NCBI GenBank assembly: GCA_016714745.1
Contig: JADKCG010000021.1
Coordinates: 19,137-83,136 of the forward strand
Reading direction: 5' to 3'
DNA length: 64,000 bases
DNA from: Elusimicrobiota bacterium
Lineage (GTDB): Bacteria > Elusimicrobiota > Elusimicrobia > FEN-1173
Under the pieces are notes generated by a model. It saw nothing but the letters and a program-made list of their open reading frames with translations. It had not been told where the DNA came from and did no database searches. Each line of letters starts with the position of its first letter. Position 1 is the stretch's first letter. Made by a program: the position numbers and the translations under genes. Below, piece after piece: positions 25,943 to 35,008 of this stretch.

Positions 25943-26111
25943 GGGTAAAAAACCTCGAGGGATGGGATGCCCATCGGCCAACGGTGATCCGCTGGCGGGC
26001 AAAGCGGGGGATCAAAATAATAATTGTACGCCCACTTATGGCCCGATCATATGAAAACCAGAGCGGGTTGACATCCCCCCCCCCGAACCCAAAAATGCTA
26101 AAAATTCAACT

Positions 26112-26486
26112 ATGCCAGAGATTGACCTTTCCCCCGTCGTCCCGCCCGACGCAACCTGGGCCAAAATCCGATATCAGTTGGAACCCACCGCGCCCGGAGC
26201 CGAACGAACCCGAAAAAATCAATCTGACCCGGACGATTGTCGGCACACAGAGGAAAAATTTGTTGACCCCACCGGAGACGGGGACCCCGGTTCAGCCGGA
26301 GAATCCCCGCTGACCGCCCGTCTATGGTCCGGCCCACTGGACGACGCTGTGACCATCAGGGGACATTCCGGGGAAGTCTTCATCCGACTAAGACATCCCC
26401 AGCGCCTCTCCTACTCAAAACCCAATGGGGTCAGTATAAAACTGAAGGTTGTGGCGTATAAAACAGAAGGAAAGAAAGAAGGGTAG
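26112..26486 (+). CDS. Small hypothetical protein
   Basis: A 124-residue open frame I do not recognise. The N-terminal half is polar and proline-rich; the C-terminal half reads like a folded beta region (GEVFIRLRHPQRLSYSKP then VSIKLKVVAYK). There is no good ribosome site before the ATG at 26112, and a C9 run occurs about 40 bp upstream. It is the longest frame in an otherwise empty 600-bp gap between the divergent nifJ promoter region and the hemerythrin gene. I regard it as possible, not certain. Confidence 0.4.
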   Translation: MPEIDLSPVVPPDATWAKIRYQLEPTAPGAERTRKNQSDPDDCRHTEEKFVDPTGDGDPGSAGESPLTARLWSGPLDDAVTIRGHSGEVFIRLRHPQRLSYSKPNGVSIKLKVVAYKTEGKKEG

Positions 26487-26557
26487 CCTCAATACGTTTT
26501 TAACCCCTGGGCCCCGGCGTAAGACGGGACGATCCTTATCTAAACCGCATTGAGGCT
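26485..26557. repeat. Inverted repeat at convergent gene ends
   Basis: AGCCTCAAT (26485-26493) pairs perfectly with ATTGAGGCT (26549-26557), enclosing the stop codons of the small plus-strand frame and the minus-strand hemerythrin gene. It has no T tract, so it may be a structural mRNA end rather than a classic terminator. Confidence 0.4.
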
Positions 26558-27110
26558 AGGCCTGTTTGCGTAGGGGGATTGGAACTTCTTCGCCAATGGA
26601 ATGAAGGGTTCCAGGAGAATTTTCCCACAGGGGAAAGAGAACATTATTTTCACGCTCGATTCGGTTTTCAAGCAATGAAAAAACGCGGTGGGCGTTCGAG
26701 GCAAACTCGACAAAATTTGACTGAATGGAACTCGCGGACCGCCAGGCGTCTTTAAAGTTTCCGAACGCCCGCCTCAAATGCCCCATCTCGACAAAAAACC
26801 GTTCAGCGCACGTTCGTATCTTTTCATCTTCAGACAAGAGGAAAGCGGGATAGAAGTCCCGATCTTCCTGGGATAAATGAAGCGACAATGTGGCGGCCAG
26901 AACGTCTAACCGTTCACTTATATTAACGACAACCGTTGAGTTCACCGGCATTTGCATAAGGGCCCGGATGACCCCCACCTGATCCAGGATGTCGGCATGT
27001 TGCGTTCGAAGCTCTCTGGTGTCCAAGTCGATCGCCTCCCTGTGCTCCCTTTCAATGATCGACTGTTTTTTGGAAACCTTGAACCCGGATTTTGCAATAG
27101 GACACGGCAT
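26556..27110 (-). CDS. Hemerythrin-like (HHE) protein
   Basis: Four-helix di-iron protein likely to bind oxygen or sense oxygen/iron. Ligand-bearing segments are LRTQHADILDQV, LSLHLSQEDRDFYPAF (H and acidic ligands), MGHLRRAFGNF and RIERENNVLFPLW, in the order expected for HHE domains. The 5' end of the open frame lies inside a 160-bp palindromic repeat element (27084-27243). Residues before about KQSIIEREHRE are therefore encoded by, or replaced by, that element and the true start is uncertain; I take the ATG at 27110. Not part of an obvious operon. Confidence 0.7.
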   Translation of the reverse strand: MPCPIAKSGFKVSKKQSIIEREHREAIDLDTRELRTQHADILDQVGVIRALMQMPVNSTVVVNISERLDVLAATLSLHLSQEDRDFYPAFLLSEDEKIRTCAERFFVEMGHLRRAFGNFKDAWRSASSIQSNFVEFASNAHRVFSLLENRIERENNVLFPLWENSPGTLHSIGEEVPIPLRKQA

Positions 27111-27243
27111 TCGACGAAGAATCCGGGACTTTTTCTTCCTCAAAACGCTCAACCGTAGACACCGCTACGCTTTCGCGTTTTTCGTCGAAAAAGCCGCCGG
27201 ATTCTTCATCTCGGTGCTCGCGCCTATTGCAAAGTCCGGGTTG
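27084..27243. repeat. 160-bp palindromic element
   Basis: Left arm starts CCCGGATTTTGCAATAGGA and the right arm, read on the other strand, starts CCCGGACTTTGCAATAGG. Inside, ACGAAGAATCCGG matches GATGAAGAATCCGG, and CTTTTTC blocks follow. The centre is CGTAG-ACACCG-CTACG. The whole can fold into one long imperfect hairpin, and a related half copy lies at 19055-19155. It looks like a miniature mobile or structured repeat inserted at the 5' end of the hemerythrin gene. Confidence 0.65.
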
Positions 27244-27275
27244 AACAAAATTTACTGTCCGTCCCATTTAGGGGC

Positions 27276-27281
27276 TATAAT
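27276..27281 (+). promoter_or_regulatory. -10 box of engB
   Basis: TATAAT ending 12 nt before the engB ATG; a transcript would carry a leader of about 5 nt. No clear -35 at the standard distance. Confidence 0.45.
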
Positions 27282-27293
27282 AGATCATCCATT

Positions 27294-27875
27294 ATGCTGA
27301 ACCATGTCCAATACCTTATCAGTGAGACGAATCCAGGAAACCTGGGCCCCTCGACAGCGGAGGTCAGTTTTGTTGGTCGCTCTAACGTGGGAAAAAGCAC
27401 GCTCCTCAACGCTCTTTGTGGTCACGTATTGGCCCGGGTCTCCAAAACGCCCGGAAGAACGCGCATGATTAACGTGTTTTCCGCTGGAAAAGATCGTTGG
27501 TTGGTGGACTTGCCGGGGTACGGCTATGCGGTGGTTCCGAAAAACGAGCGCCGAGAGTGGGGTCCCATGATAGAGGGGTATTTAACGGGCCGCGCCAACC
27601 TAAGGATGATCTTTTGTCTGATCGACGCCAAGGTTGGCCCCACCCCGTTGGACACTCAAATGCACGAATGGCTCATTTCCCAAAATCTTCCCTGGCGCAT
27701 TGTCGCAACGAAAGCCGACCAAGTCCGATCCTCCCTGGCAAAAAAACAGCGCCAAGACATTGCTCACGTTTTCGGCCTTCAGCCCAACGACATCGCCTGG
27801 GTCAGCGCGAGTAAAGGGTTAGGAATACAAGAACTGAAAACTGAAGTATCTCGCCTTCTTACATCCCAAAAATAA
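27294..27875 (+). CDS. engB: Ribosome-biogenesis GTPase EngB/YsxC
   Basis: Small TRAFAC GTPase needed for large-subunit assembly. G1 is FVGRSNVGKSTLLNAL (27-42), G2 PGRTRMINVF with the conserved threonine, G3 LVDLPGYGYA, G4 ATKADQV and G5 VSASKGLG. The 193-residue length is normal. It has no Shine-Dalgarno and a very short predicted leader. It converges on the flotillin gene: once the flotillin frameshift is corrected the two stops are 5 bp apart. Confidence 0.95.
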   Translation: MLNHVQYLISETNPGNLGPSTAEVSFVGRSNVGKSTLLNALCGHVLARVSKTPGRTRMINVFSAGKDRWLVDLPGYGYAVVPKNERREWGPMIEGYLTGRANLRMIFCLIDAKVGPTPLDTQMHEWLISQNLPWRIVATKADQVRSSLAKKQRQDIAHVFGLQPNDIAWVSASKGLGIQELKTEVSRLLTSQK

Positions 27876-27879
27876 GAAT

Positions 27880-29245
27880 CTATCCTTTTGGTTTCGGAGA
27901 TTCTTCTTTTTTCACGGGAGACCCCTGAACCGAACCCAAATAGTTCGGGAGATCAATGCCGGCCATCGCGGCCACTTCGTGGAGCGGGGAGCGTACGGAC
28001 GAGGTTGCTCATGAAATGGGCCGTCGACGACCCTTTCTCGCCCCCGGAATCCCATACGGTGATCTTGTCGATTTTGATGTTCTTGATCACTTCGGTCTGC
28101 AGACGGACAATTTCTTCCAACTTTTCCACCAACAACAAGGTCGCCGCATCTTTGGGACTGTTTTGGGCGCTTTCCACCAACGCCTTGTAGCCGTCGGCTT
28201 TAGCGGTTAACACTTTATGGATACCCGCCGCTTCGGCGGTCTTCACAGACACGATGGCATCGGCTTCGCCCCGGGCGGTGCGGCGGTTTTTTTCCGCGGC
28301 GGCTTCAGCGTCAATTTCCACTTTCCGTTTTTCGATTTCCCGAGGAACCACCTGTTCCGCTTCAAGTCGGCGGGTTTCCGCCAACGCTTTGGACCGCTGA
28401 ATTTCGGCCGTGGCCACTTGCTTGGCCACTTCACCCCGCCGCGTGGCATCCGCTTCTTTTTCCGCTAAATCAGCGTTATAGGCGGCGATGTTGGCCTTGG
28501 CGGTGTTTTCCCCTTCCACGGCCTTTGCGTTGAAAGAGGCCACTTGAATCCGCCGTTCCCGTTGAGCGTCGGCTTCGCCGATGGCGCCTTTCTTTTCCTG
28601 ATCGGCCACGTCGACTTTCGCTTGGTTGACAGCGGTCGAGGCGGCCTTTTTCCCGATGCTTTCAATGTAGCCTGACTCATCCGTAATGTCGGTGATGTTG
28701 ACGTTGATCAACGTCAACCCGATTTTACCGAGTTCGGTGTCAATATTTTTGCGCACCGCCTCCATAAACCGTTCGCGGTCTTGGTTGATCTGTTCGATGG
28801 TCAAGGACGCCAACGTTAATCGCAGTTGGCCGAAAATGATTTCCTGGGACATGGTTTCAATTTCTTGGCGTTCCAGGTTCAACAAACGCACGGCGGCGTT
28901 GGTCATGGATTCAGGGCCGGTATCGATGGCCACGGTAAACGTGCTGGGCACGTTCACCCGAATGTTCTGGAGGGACAGAGCGTTCCGCAGTGGAATATTG
29001 ATCGTCATGGGCGTCAAGCTAAGATAGGCATAGTCCTGAATCAAAGGCCAGACCATGGTCCCGCCGCCGTGGATACAACGAACAGAGCGCCCTGTCCCGA
29101 CTTTACCGTAAACCGCCAAAATCATGTTCGACGGACACCGTCGATAACGGCTGGCCAAAAACAACATCGTCACAAATAAAAACCCCGCCAAAAGCGCCCC
29201 ACCGATAATAGTGAAATTCAATGTCAATCCTTGCAAAAGATCCAT
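27880..29245 (-). CDS. Flotillin-family membrane scaffold (frameshift near the C-terminus)
   Basis: SPFH/flotillin protein organising membrane microdomains. An N-terminal membrane helix (10-31) is followed by the SPFH domain (RCPSNMILAVYGKVGTGR, VWPLIQDYAYLSLTPMTI, in parts) and a long Ala/Glu-rich coiled-coil (about 215-350). The uninterrupted frame stops at 27953 after LPAPRSGRDGRH. Removing one C from the CCCC run near 27994 restores the usual flotillin end, LPLHEVAAMAGIDLPNYLG, and the frame then closes at 27880. This is the only insertion-type shift I found. Upstream neighbour is the NfeD-like gene, the standard partner. Confidence 0.9.
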
Positions 29246-29254
29246 TCTGTCCCC

Positions 29255-29860
29255 CTATTTGAGCTTTTTTACGGAAACCGTGGTCCCGTCCACAATACGA
29301 ACCACCGTCACATCAGAAAACGAATCCAAATCCACCCGGTCTTCGGAAATCGCTTCCACAAACCGCGTGGCGTTATTCACCGATAACCGCACCTGGCCAC
29401 GGCCTTCGGCGGGAATCCGCGCATAAACCGACCCTGAAAGGTTCAAGGTCTTCTCCATGGAAAACACATCGCCCGCGCTATTCAGCTTCCCCATCAACTT
29501 GAAGAGATAGGCTGTCAAGAACATGGCCACGGCACCCGACACTAAAGCAACGAGGAAAGAGAAGGTCGTGCCCATCCCAAATTGTTTCTGACCGGCCAAT
29601 CCCGCCCACCCAAACGTCATAAAAAAACCCGTCAGGGATTGGAGGGAGACCAGCTTAAACGCGGCATCCGTAGCGTTCAGGGCATGGGAATGGGAGGTTC
29701 CCCCGTCCGCGGTGTCCCCCCCATCGCTCACATGATCCAATGCGCCGTCATCCCCTCCAAATCCTCCCACGACCATGGCGGCCAACCGAAAGAGGAAAAA
29801 GAAAGTCCCCACCAGGGCGAACACCCAGTAGATCAACTCCGCTCCGCGAATGGAAGCCAT
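29255..29860 (-). CDS. NfeD/YqiJ-like membrane partner of flotillin
   Basis: 201-residue membrane protein: one N-terminal helix (about 7-32), an acidic Gly/Asp/His loop, two more helices (about 70-90 and 95-120) and a C-terminal OB-like domain (LSGSVYARIPAEGRGQVRLSV and VDGTTVSVKKL). This is the YuaF/YqiJ arrangement found beside flotillin genes, where the OB domain is thought to interact with the flotillin. ATG at 29860 has GGGAGG 6 nt upstream. The two genes are 9 bp apart. Confidence 0.8.
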   Translation of the reverse strand: MASIRGAELIYWVFALVGTFFFLFRLAAMVVGGFGGDDGALDHVSDGGDTADGGTSHSHALNATDAAFKLVSLQSLTGFFMTFGWAGLAGQKQFGMGTTFSFLVALVSGAVAMFLTAYLFKLMGKLNSAGDVFSMEKTLNLSGSVYARIPAEGRGQVRLSVNNATRFVEAISEDRVDLDSFSDVTVVRIVDGTTVSVKKLK

Positions 29861-30017
29861 CGACATCCTCCCTGTTCTGAATTTCTTTCGCTATAAAATG
29901 AAGCACATGCCCCTTCGTACGGGGGGCATTTTCCCAAAACGCTTGTCGCGACGACAACCTGCCGCACCGCGGGGGGGGGTCGATCCGGCCCGTAAGCGAT
30001 GCTTGGGACGGGGCCGA

Positions 30018-30488
30018 TTAAATTTCCAATAGGCTTCGGAGCATCCAGCTTGTTTTTTCGTGGAGTTGGAGGCGTTGGGTGAGCAGGTCCATGGTGGCCT
30101 GATCAGCGGCCGCTTCGGCGGCGGGGAATGCCTGACGCGCGGTGTGGATCACGGTCTCGTGGCTCTCCAGAAGTTGGCGGATCATATCTTGGGCTTTGGG
30201 AACGCCGACCGCTTCTTTAATCGACGTCAACTTCCCAAACTCCGCGTAAGAACCGGGAGCCGGGGCCCCCAATGCGCGGATGCGTTCGGCGATCAAGTCC
30301 ACCGCGAGCGCCAGTTCCGTGTAATGCTGTTCAAACATCAGATGGAGCGTTTGAAACATGGGGCCCACAACGTTCCAGTGAAAGTTGTGGGTTTTCAAGT
30401 ACAGCGTATAGCTGTCGGCCAACAACACCGAGAGCCCCTTCGCGATTTCGGTTTTCTGTTGCGGGGACATTTCTTTAACGTTTGTCAT
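30018..30488 (-). CDS. dps: Dps-family ferritin-like DNA-protection protein
   Basis: Dodecameric mini-ferritin that oxidises and stores iron and protects DNA from peroxide. The ferroxidase-centre residues are in THNFHWNVVGPMFQTLH and FEQHYTELALAVDLIAERI, in the usual W-N-V-x-G-x-x-F and D-x-x-A-E-R pattern; length 156 is typical. A consensus TATAAT lies at 30524-30529 (minus), 35 nt before the ATG, with TTGTGG 15 nt further up. No other gene shares this transcript. Confidence 0.93.
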   Translation of the reverse strand: MTNVKEMSPQQKTEIAKGLSVLLADSYTLYLKTHNFHWNVVGPMFQTLHLMFEQHYTELALAVDLIAERIRALGAPAPGSYAEFGKLTSIKEAVGVPKAQDMIRQLLESHETVIHTARQAFPAAEAAADQATMDLLTQRLQLHEKTSWMLRSLLEI

Positions 30489-30579
30489 AAAATCTCGCTT
30501 TACTAACCTATCTTCATTGCCCTATTATACTGTTTATTGAAACCCCACAAGGCAGACCGTTGGCCACTGGGGCAAACCC

Positions 30580-31377
30580 TCAGCTGACACTTTCAGCGCT
30601 ATAGCGGGCGATGAGGCCCGTGCGAACTGCGCGACGAAAAACGTCGCGAAAAATCCAACAAGCCGCGAAAAGATGGAGAAGAGCCAAACCCGAACCCCAA
30701 ACCAAGGGAGTGAAAGAAATGTCTTTCCCCAAAACCAAGGACCTTAAACTTTCAAACACGTAGGAGGGGGGAAGGGCCCGCGCGACCCCGCGCATCCACA
30801 GCGGCAGAGTATCGACTGGATATAAGACCCCGACGAAGGGGGAAATGAGGGCCGGGATGGGCCAGATAAACCATTCCGCCGCAGGCCCCAACCGAAGAAC
30901 GAGGGCGCAACCGAAAATCCCCATGGCGATGCCGAAGAGAAAAAGAACCAGGAGAAAGGGAATCGCCAAAACCCCATACGCTGACACCGAAAATCCAAAT
31001 ACCGGCACCGCGAAAGCCAGCATGACCCCCAACCCAATCACACTGGTGGCCACGCTGGAGAGCACCATCCCCCCTAAATATTCCCCAATGGAGATCGGCG
31101 TTGAAAAAACGTTCAGGAAGTTCCTTGACCAAACGTCCTCAAAAAATATCATGGTGACACCTTGCATCACACGGATAAAAAAGTTCCAGAGCAGAACCGC
31201 GCCCAAAAGCGTGGGCACAAAGTTCGAGGCGGTCATCGTGTTCAAATATCGCGTGAGGTACCCCCACAACACCATATCAATGGCCACCCAAGTGAAAAGA
31301 GGAAAAACCCGGGATAGGCTTCCCCGAACCAAGTAGACATACCGCACGATCACCGCGGCGATTCTGCGAACACTCAT
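30580..31377 (-). CDS. ABC-2 type exporter permease
   Basis: 265-residue integral membrane protein with six hydrophobic helices and the ABC-2 membrane profile (VFSTPISIGEYLGGMVLSS, PFVGVLYPVDTLPLWM and ALPPSYVFESLR are typical pieces). Together with the ATPase encoded just upstream, which it overlaps by 4 bp, it forms an exporter; the substrate cannot be told from sequence. The mature C-terminus is cytoplasmic. Confidence 0.85.
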   Translation of the reverse strand: MSVRRIAAVIVRYVYLVRGSLSRVFPLFTWVAIDMVLWGYLTRYLNTMTASNFVPTLLGAVLLWNFFIRVMQGVTMIFFEDVWSRNFLNVFSTPISIGEYLGGMVLSSVATSVIGLGVMLAFAVPVFGFSVSAYGVLAIPFLLVLFLFGIAMGIFGCALVLRLGPAAEWFIWPIPALISPFVGVLYPVDTLPLWMRGVARALPPSYVFESLRSLVLGKDISFTPLVWGSGLALLHLFAACWIFRDVFRRAVRTGLIARYSAESVS

Positions 31378-32111
31378 GGGAGAACGCCTTCGAGGGACAG
31401 CGGTTCAAGGGCCACGGCGATGAAGAGGTCTTCCAAATTCTTTTTTCCGTGCAAGGCCGGAAGGGTTTTGGGATTCCCACCCAGAAGAATCCGCCCCCGC
31501 GAGAGAAGGAGCACGCGGTCGCACACTTCCGCCACTTCGTGCATGTTGTGGGATGTCCAGAGGACTCCGGCCCGACTTTCGGCCACATAGGACCGGATCA
31601 CCGATCGGATATGCCGCGCCGTGGCGGGATCCAATGACGCCGTGGGCTCGTCCAAGAGAAGCAGATGGGGAAGGTTTAAAAGGGCCTTGGCCAGAGACAC
31701 CCGGGTTTGCTCTCCTGACGAGAGGGTTCCGCATTTCACATTGCGAAATCTTATAAGGTCAAACTGCCCAAGGAGAGTGGCGATCCGTTCCCGCGCGTTG
31801 GGCACGCTGTAGAGAAGCGAAAACACCCGCAGGTTTTGGTACACGGTGAGATTCCCGGGAAGAGGCGCATAGCCCGCCGCGAAGTTCATGCGGGAGAGGA
31901 CCCAGCTCCGTCGAGAAGAGATGGTTTCCCCCTCCACAGACACCGCCCCCGAATCAGGTTCCAACACCCCCATCACCATGTTGATGGTCGTCGTCTTCCC
32001 CGCCCCATTGGGCCCTAATAGACCCACGATCTCCCCCGGCCCCACGACAAAAGAAACCCCGTCCACGGCCGCCACCGCGCCGTAGCTTTTGCGAAGAACA
32101 TCCAGCCTCAA
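31374..32111 (-). CDS. ABC exporter ATP-binding protein
   Basis: Cytoplasmic ATPase of the ABC-2 exporter. Walker A GPNGAGKTTT (33-42), a degenerate signature TLSSGEQTRVSLAKALL, Walker B LLLLDEPTASLDP and the H-loop WTSHNMHEV are visible. The frame's canonical start is a TTG at 32111, 13 nt or more from the GGAGG site. An ATC at 32120, 6 nt from GGAGG, would give a better distance, so a non-standard start or a nearby mutation is possible. This gene's 5' end lies only about 130 bp from the left junction of the integrated element. Confidence 0.87.
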   Translation of the reverse strand: MRLDVLRKSYGAVAAVDGVSFVVGPGEIVGLLGPNGAGKTTTINMVMGVLEPDSGAVSVEGETISSRRSWVLSRMNFAAGYAPLPGNLTVYQNLRVFSLLYSVPNARERIATLLGQFDLIRFRNVKCGTLSSGEQTRVSLAKALLNLPHLLLLDEPTASLDPATARHIRSVIRSYVAESRAGVLWTSHNMHEVAEVCDRVLLLSRGRILLGGNPKTLPALHGKKNLEDLFIAVALEPLSLEGVLP

Positions 32112-32248
32112 AATGTCGATGGAATTCCTCCCAAAAAAGCCAATTCATTGTCAACACAGTGCTGTCGCCAGGAACTTCGGATCAGGCCTCCACTTAGCTC
32201 GCTGCTGGGTGAAGGGACCGAGAAGCTACCCGGGATTCCCCGGTAATC

Positions 32249-32335
32249 GGGAAAGAAAAAGACCCAACGACCGAGAGCCGTTGAGCCTTTCGACCCCGGT
32301 GGGGGGTTTCGAAATTGGGGTGAGTAACGGGATTT
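32249..32335 (+). repeat. Left attachment-type direct repeat (attL)
   Basis: 87 bp identical, except one base, to 63771-63857. Its last 20 bp (32316-32335) equal the final 20 nt of the tRNA-His gene, after which the sequence diverges. It has the same orientation as the right copy. This is the expected footprint of integration into the 3' end of a tRNA gene and marks the left edge of the element. Confidence 0.8.
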
Positions 32336-32388
32336 CCCCTTCCCCCGCCCCTTCGGGGCTCCTCCAGGGGCCGGCCACCCTCGCTGGC

Positions 32389-32409
32389 GCAGGCCTTCGG
32401 CCTGCTTTT
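32389..32409 (+). terminator. Terminator-like hairpin beside attL
   Basis: GCAGGCC-TTC-GGCCTGC followed by TTTT, in the 126-bp stretch between attL and the left long inverted repeat. That stretch holds no gene. Confidence 0.55.
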
Positions 32410-32461
32410 CCGCCATTCATGGCGGCGCTTTGGGTTGGCTTCAAATCCCATCAGGTTGATT

Positions 32462-34256
32462 AAATTGGGGTGCTTTTAAAAATTTGAAAACTATTCCCCT
32501 TGACTTCCCAAATGTAGCCCATTCCTATTGGGACAATTTCCGCCTGACGGGAGAATATTACATTAAACCAACGCGGTTGACCCTGTAGCATGGGCTTCCA
32601 GCCCATGTGGTTCTGTCGTGCCCCTTTATCGTTCCGAACGGATCGACGAACGTGATAAAGCATTTTCCTTCTCCCGTCCGTGGGAGAAGGTGTCCCGAAG
32701 GGACGGATGAGGGGCGGTTTTCCGTTGAACCAAGCCCTTGTATTTCCCTCTCCCGCTGGCGGGAGAGGGCCAGGGAGAGGGTGGGCGCGTTTCACCTCAC
32801 CCCCACCGGGGGGGGAGGCCGGGAGCGGGGGGCGTTTTTTTTAGCTTCAATTTGTGCCCGCTATGCGGGCGCCACACCGCACCGCTGTTCTCTCCACGTT
32901 CACGTCCAATGAATGGGACAGTAAGCAGGACAAGCCCCGGGCCTTTGACCTGGCGGGGGGCCACGGTGTCCGCGCTCGAACCACCGGCCACCGAGAACCC
33001 AAGCGACTTTCCTCTCTCATCGAAAACAGACCCCGCCACAAAAGAAGAGCCCCAGCAATTTCGGGCCGGGGGAGGAAGCTCGGACCTTGGTTGAATCGCT
33101 GGACGGGAAAGAATGGGGGACCGCTCCTCTTTCGGTGGATGAAGACGACTGTTCACCAGGCCGCCCACGGCGGCGGCCTGCGCGCCTGTTAAACGCTGAC
33201 GATTGATTCGTCTCCGTTGGGGTGACAAGCGGGCAACCCAACACGCGAAGAAACCCCGCGCTGAAAGAACGCCCGTCGCGGCGCATTAAACGCGCCGCAA
33301 CTCCTGCCTCCGAATCCGACGTTTCCCGCCCCGATCCACAGGAAAAGCCGCGCGGCCTTTCTGGCCGCGCCCCGCTGGGCTCCGGTGGATTCGTTCCCGG
33401 CGGAGCGGTTCCGCCCCTTGCTCCGGTCGGGGAACGGAAACCCGCTGACGGTTATTTCGTCGGTCGCGGGAGATATGTTCACCGCTCCGGTTTGCGGACA
33501 ATCGGCGCGCTGGACGAACGCCCGTCGCGGCGCATTAAACGCGCCGCAACTCCTGCCTCCGATTCCGACGTTGCCCGCTCCGGTCCAACGGAGAAGCCGC
33601 GCGGCCTTTTTGGCCGCGCCCCGCTAAGCTCCGGTTGATTTGTTCCCGCCGGACCGCTTCCGCCCATTGCTTCGGTATGGGAACGGAAACCTGCTAACGG
33701 TTATTTCGTCGATCGCGAGAGATATGTTCCCAGCTCCGATTTTCGGGAAATCCTTGCGCTGGACGAACGCCCGTCGCGGCGCATTAAACGCGCCGCAACT
33801 CCTGCCTCCGAATCCGACGTTTCCCGCCCCGATCCACAGGAAAAGCCGCGCGGCCTTTTTGGCCGCGCCCCGCTGAGCTCCGGTGGAATCGTTCCCGCCG
33901 GAGCGATTCCGCCCCTTGCTCCGGTTGGGGAACGGAAACCCGCTGACGGTTATTTCGTCGGTCGCGGGAGATATGTTTCCCGCTCCGGTTTGCGGAAAAT
34001 CATTGCTCCGAACGAACGCCCGTCGCGGCGCATGGTTTCCGGACTAGCGTCCTCCAACCATTTCCTCGCCTCCCTCGGCTCGGTCATCAAACGCGCCGCA
34101 ACTTCTGCCTCCGGTTCCGACGTTTCCAGCTCCGGTCCACGGGAAAAGCCGCGCGGCCAGAGGCCGCGCCCCGCTTCCGCCCCGGCCCCGCTCTGCGGGG
34201 CTCCACCTCCCGGCCCGCCGGTCACCTATCGGCTTCGCCCTTTCTTCGCGCGCGCA
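32462..34256 (+). repeat. Long inverted repeat, left copy (~1.79 kb)
   Basis: Nearly identical, in reverse orientation, to 59528-61319. Differences are few, for example a CA dinucleotide in the left copy within GGCGCCACACCGCACC. The outer boundary reads AAATTGGGGTGC here and AAATTGGGGGTGC in the other copy; the inner boundary is CTTCGCGCGCGCA in both. It holds a REP-like palindrome (32746-32769) and four tandem ~249-bp units. Open frames exist on both strands but none resembles a known protein, and they change between units, so I annotate no gene. Confidence 0.9.
33267..34040. repeat. Tandem ~249-bp repeats with hairpins
   Basis: The block beginning GAACGCCCGTCGCGGCGCAT recurs at 33267, 33515, 33764 and 34013, a period of 248-249 bp. 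Each full unit has a GGCGCATTAAACGCGCC palindrome and a GCGCGGCC-TTTTT-GGCCGCGC stem. Spacing is close to, but not always, a multiple of three, so a repetitive protein is not excluded but seems less likely than non-coding repeats. The other long inverted repeat carries the same array. Confidence 0.75.
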
Positions 34257-34936
34257 CACCAAAATCAAGTGGAATTCGTCGGTCCGGGAGGTGGACTCAA
34301 TCCCCTTCGGGGACTGAGCGGGGCGGAATTGTGCCCGTTCGGGCACATACCCCTCCGGGGTATACAGATGACATGAAAAATCAAGAATAGGGGCAACTTC
34401 TCAATCCACATCCAAACCGGGGCACGAGTGCTCGCGCCCCATTACGATCGCCAAGATGCAAGAAAATTAACTGCCGCGTCCGCAAAGACCGGCCGCTCCG
34501 CCACGTCAACAGCCAAGGCACGCGGCCTTCGGCCGCGATAGGAGCCGTCGCTCTGCTCCGGAACAATTTACGGCGTCCTGAAACTGGCCCCTCCCCCCCA
34601 CGGTTCTTGCCTTCTTTCGCCCTTGGGTCACCAACGTTCTTAGTGCTTTTCTTTATCTCCGCTTCGGGTCCGACGGCCGTGGCCAGGCCCCTGCACAAAG
34701 GCAGGGGCGGGGGCGGGGCCACATCCCGCCGCCCGTACAACCCCCCCTCCCCCCTTCAAGGGCAAAATCAAAAAGATTGGCCAACACGGGCGCCGAAAGG
34801 CACGGCTTACCCGTGTCGCGGATGACCACGCGACCAGCCAAGGTCCAAATAATGCGGCCCGCCAAAAACGCGGGCCGCCAGCAATCTAAGGCGCCAAATT
34901 TCACGGCTTGCCCAATCGGCGCCCAATGGGCGCCTC
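34257..34936. other. Gene-poor interval
   Basis: About 680 bp with small GC hairpins (for example CGCGGCCTTCGGCCGCG near 34520) and no open frame I can defend. It separates the left long inverted repeat from the interrupted nuclease gene. Confidence 0.5.
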
Positions 34937-34978
34937 AAAAAACTCAAAAGCGCTGGTGGAGATCCACCCAGCGCTTTC
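34937..34978 (-). terminator. Terminator after the interrupted nuclease gene
   Basis: On the minus strand, AAAGCGCTGGG, a loop, CCAGCGCTTT and then TGAGTTTTTT. It follows the stop of the DUF1016-nuclease gene at 35009 by about 30 bp. Confidence 0.75.
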
Positions 34979-35008
34979 GATAATTGCCTACGAATGGTTA
35001 AGGGGGCC

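Noticed and set aside
33267..34040. Possible CRISPR array
   Set aside because: Repeat units are about 249 bp and contiguous, not short repeats with unique spacers, and no cas genes are in the window.
34381..34740. 119-codon minus-strand frame
   Set aside because: Proline/arginine-rich, no ribosome site, lies in GC hairpin-rich spacer.
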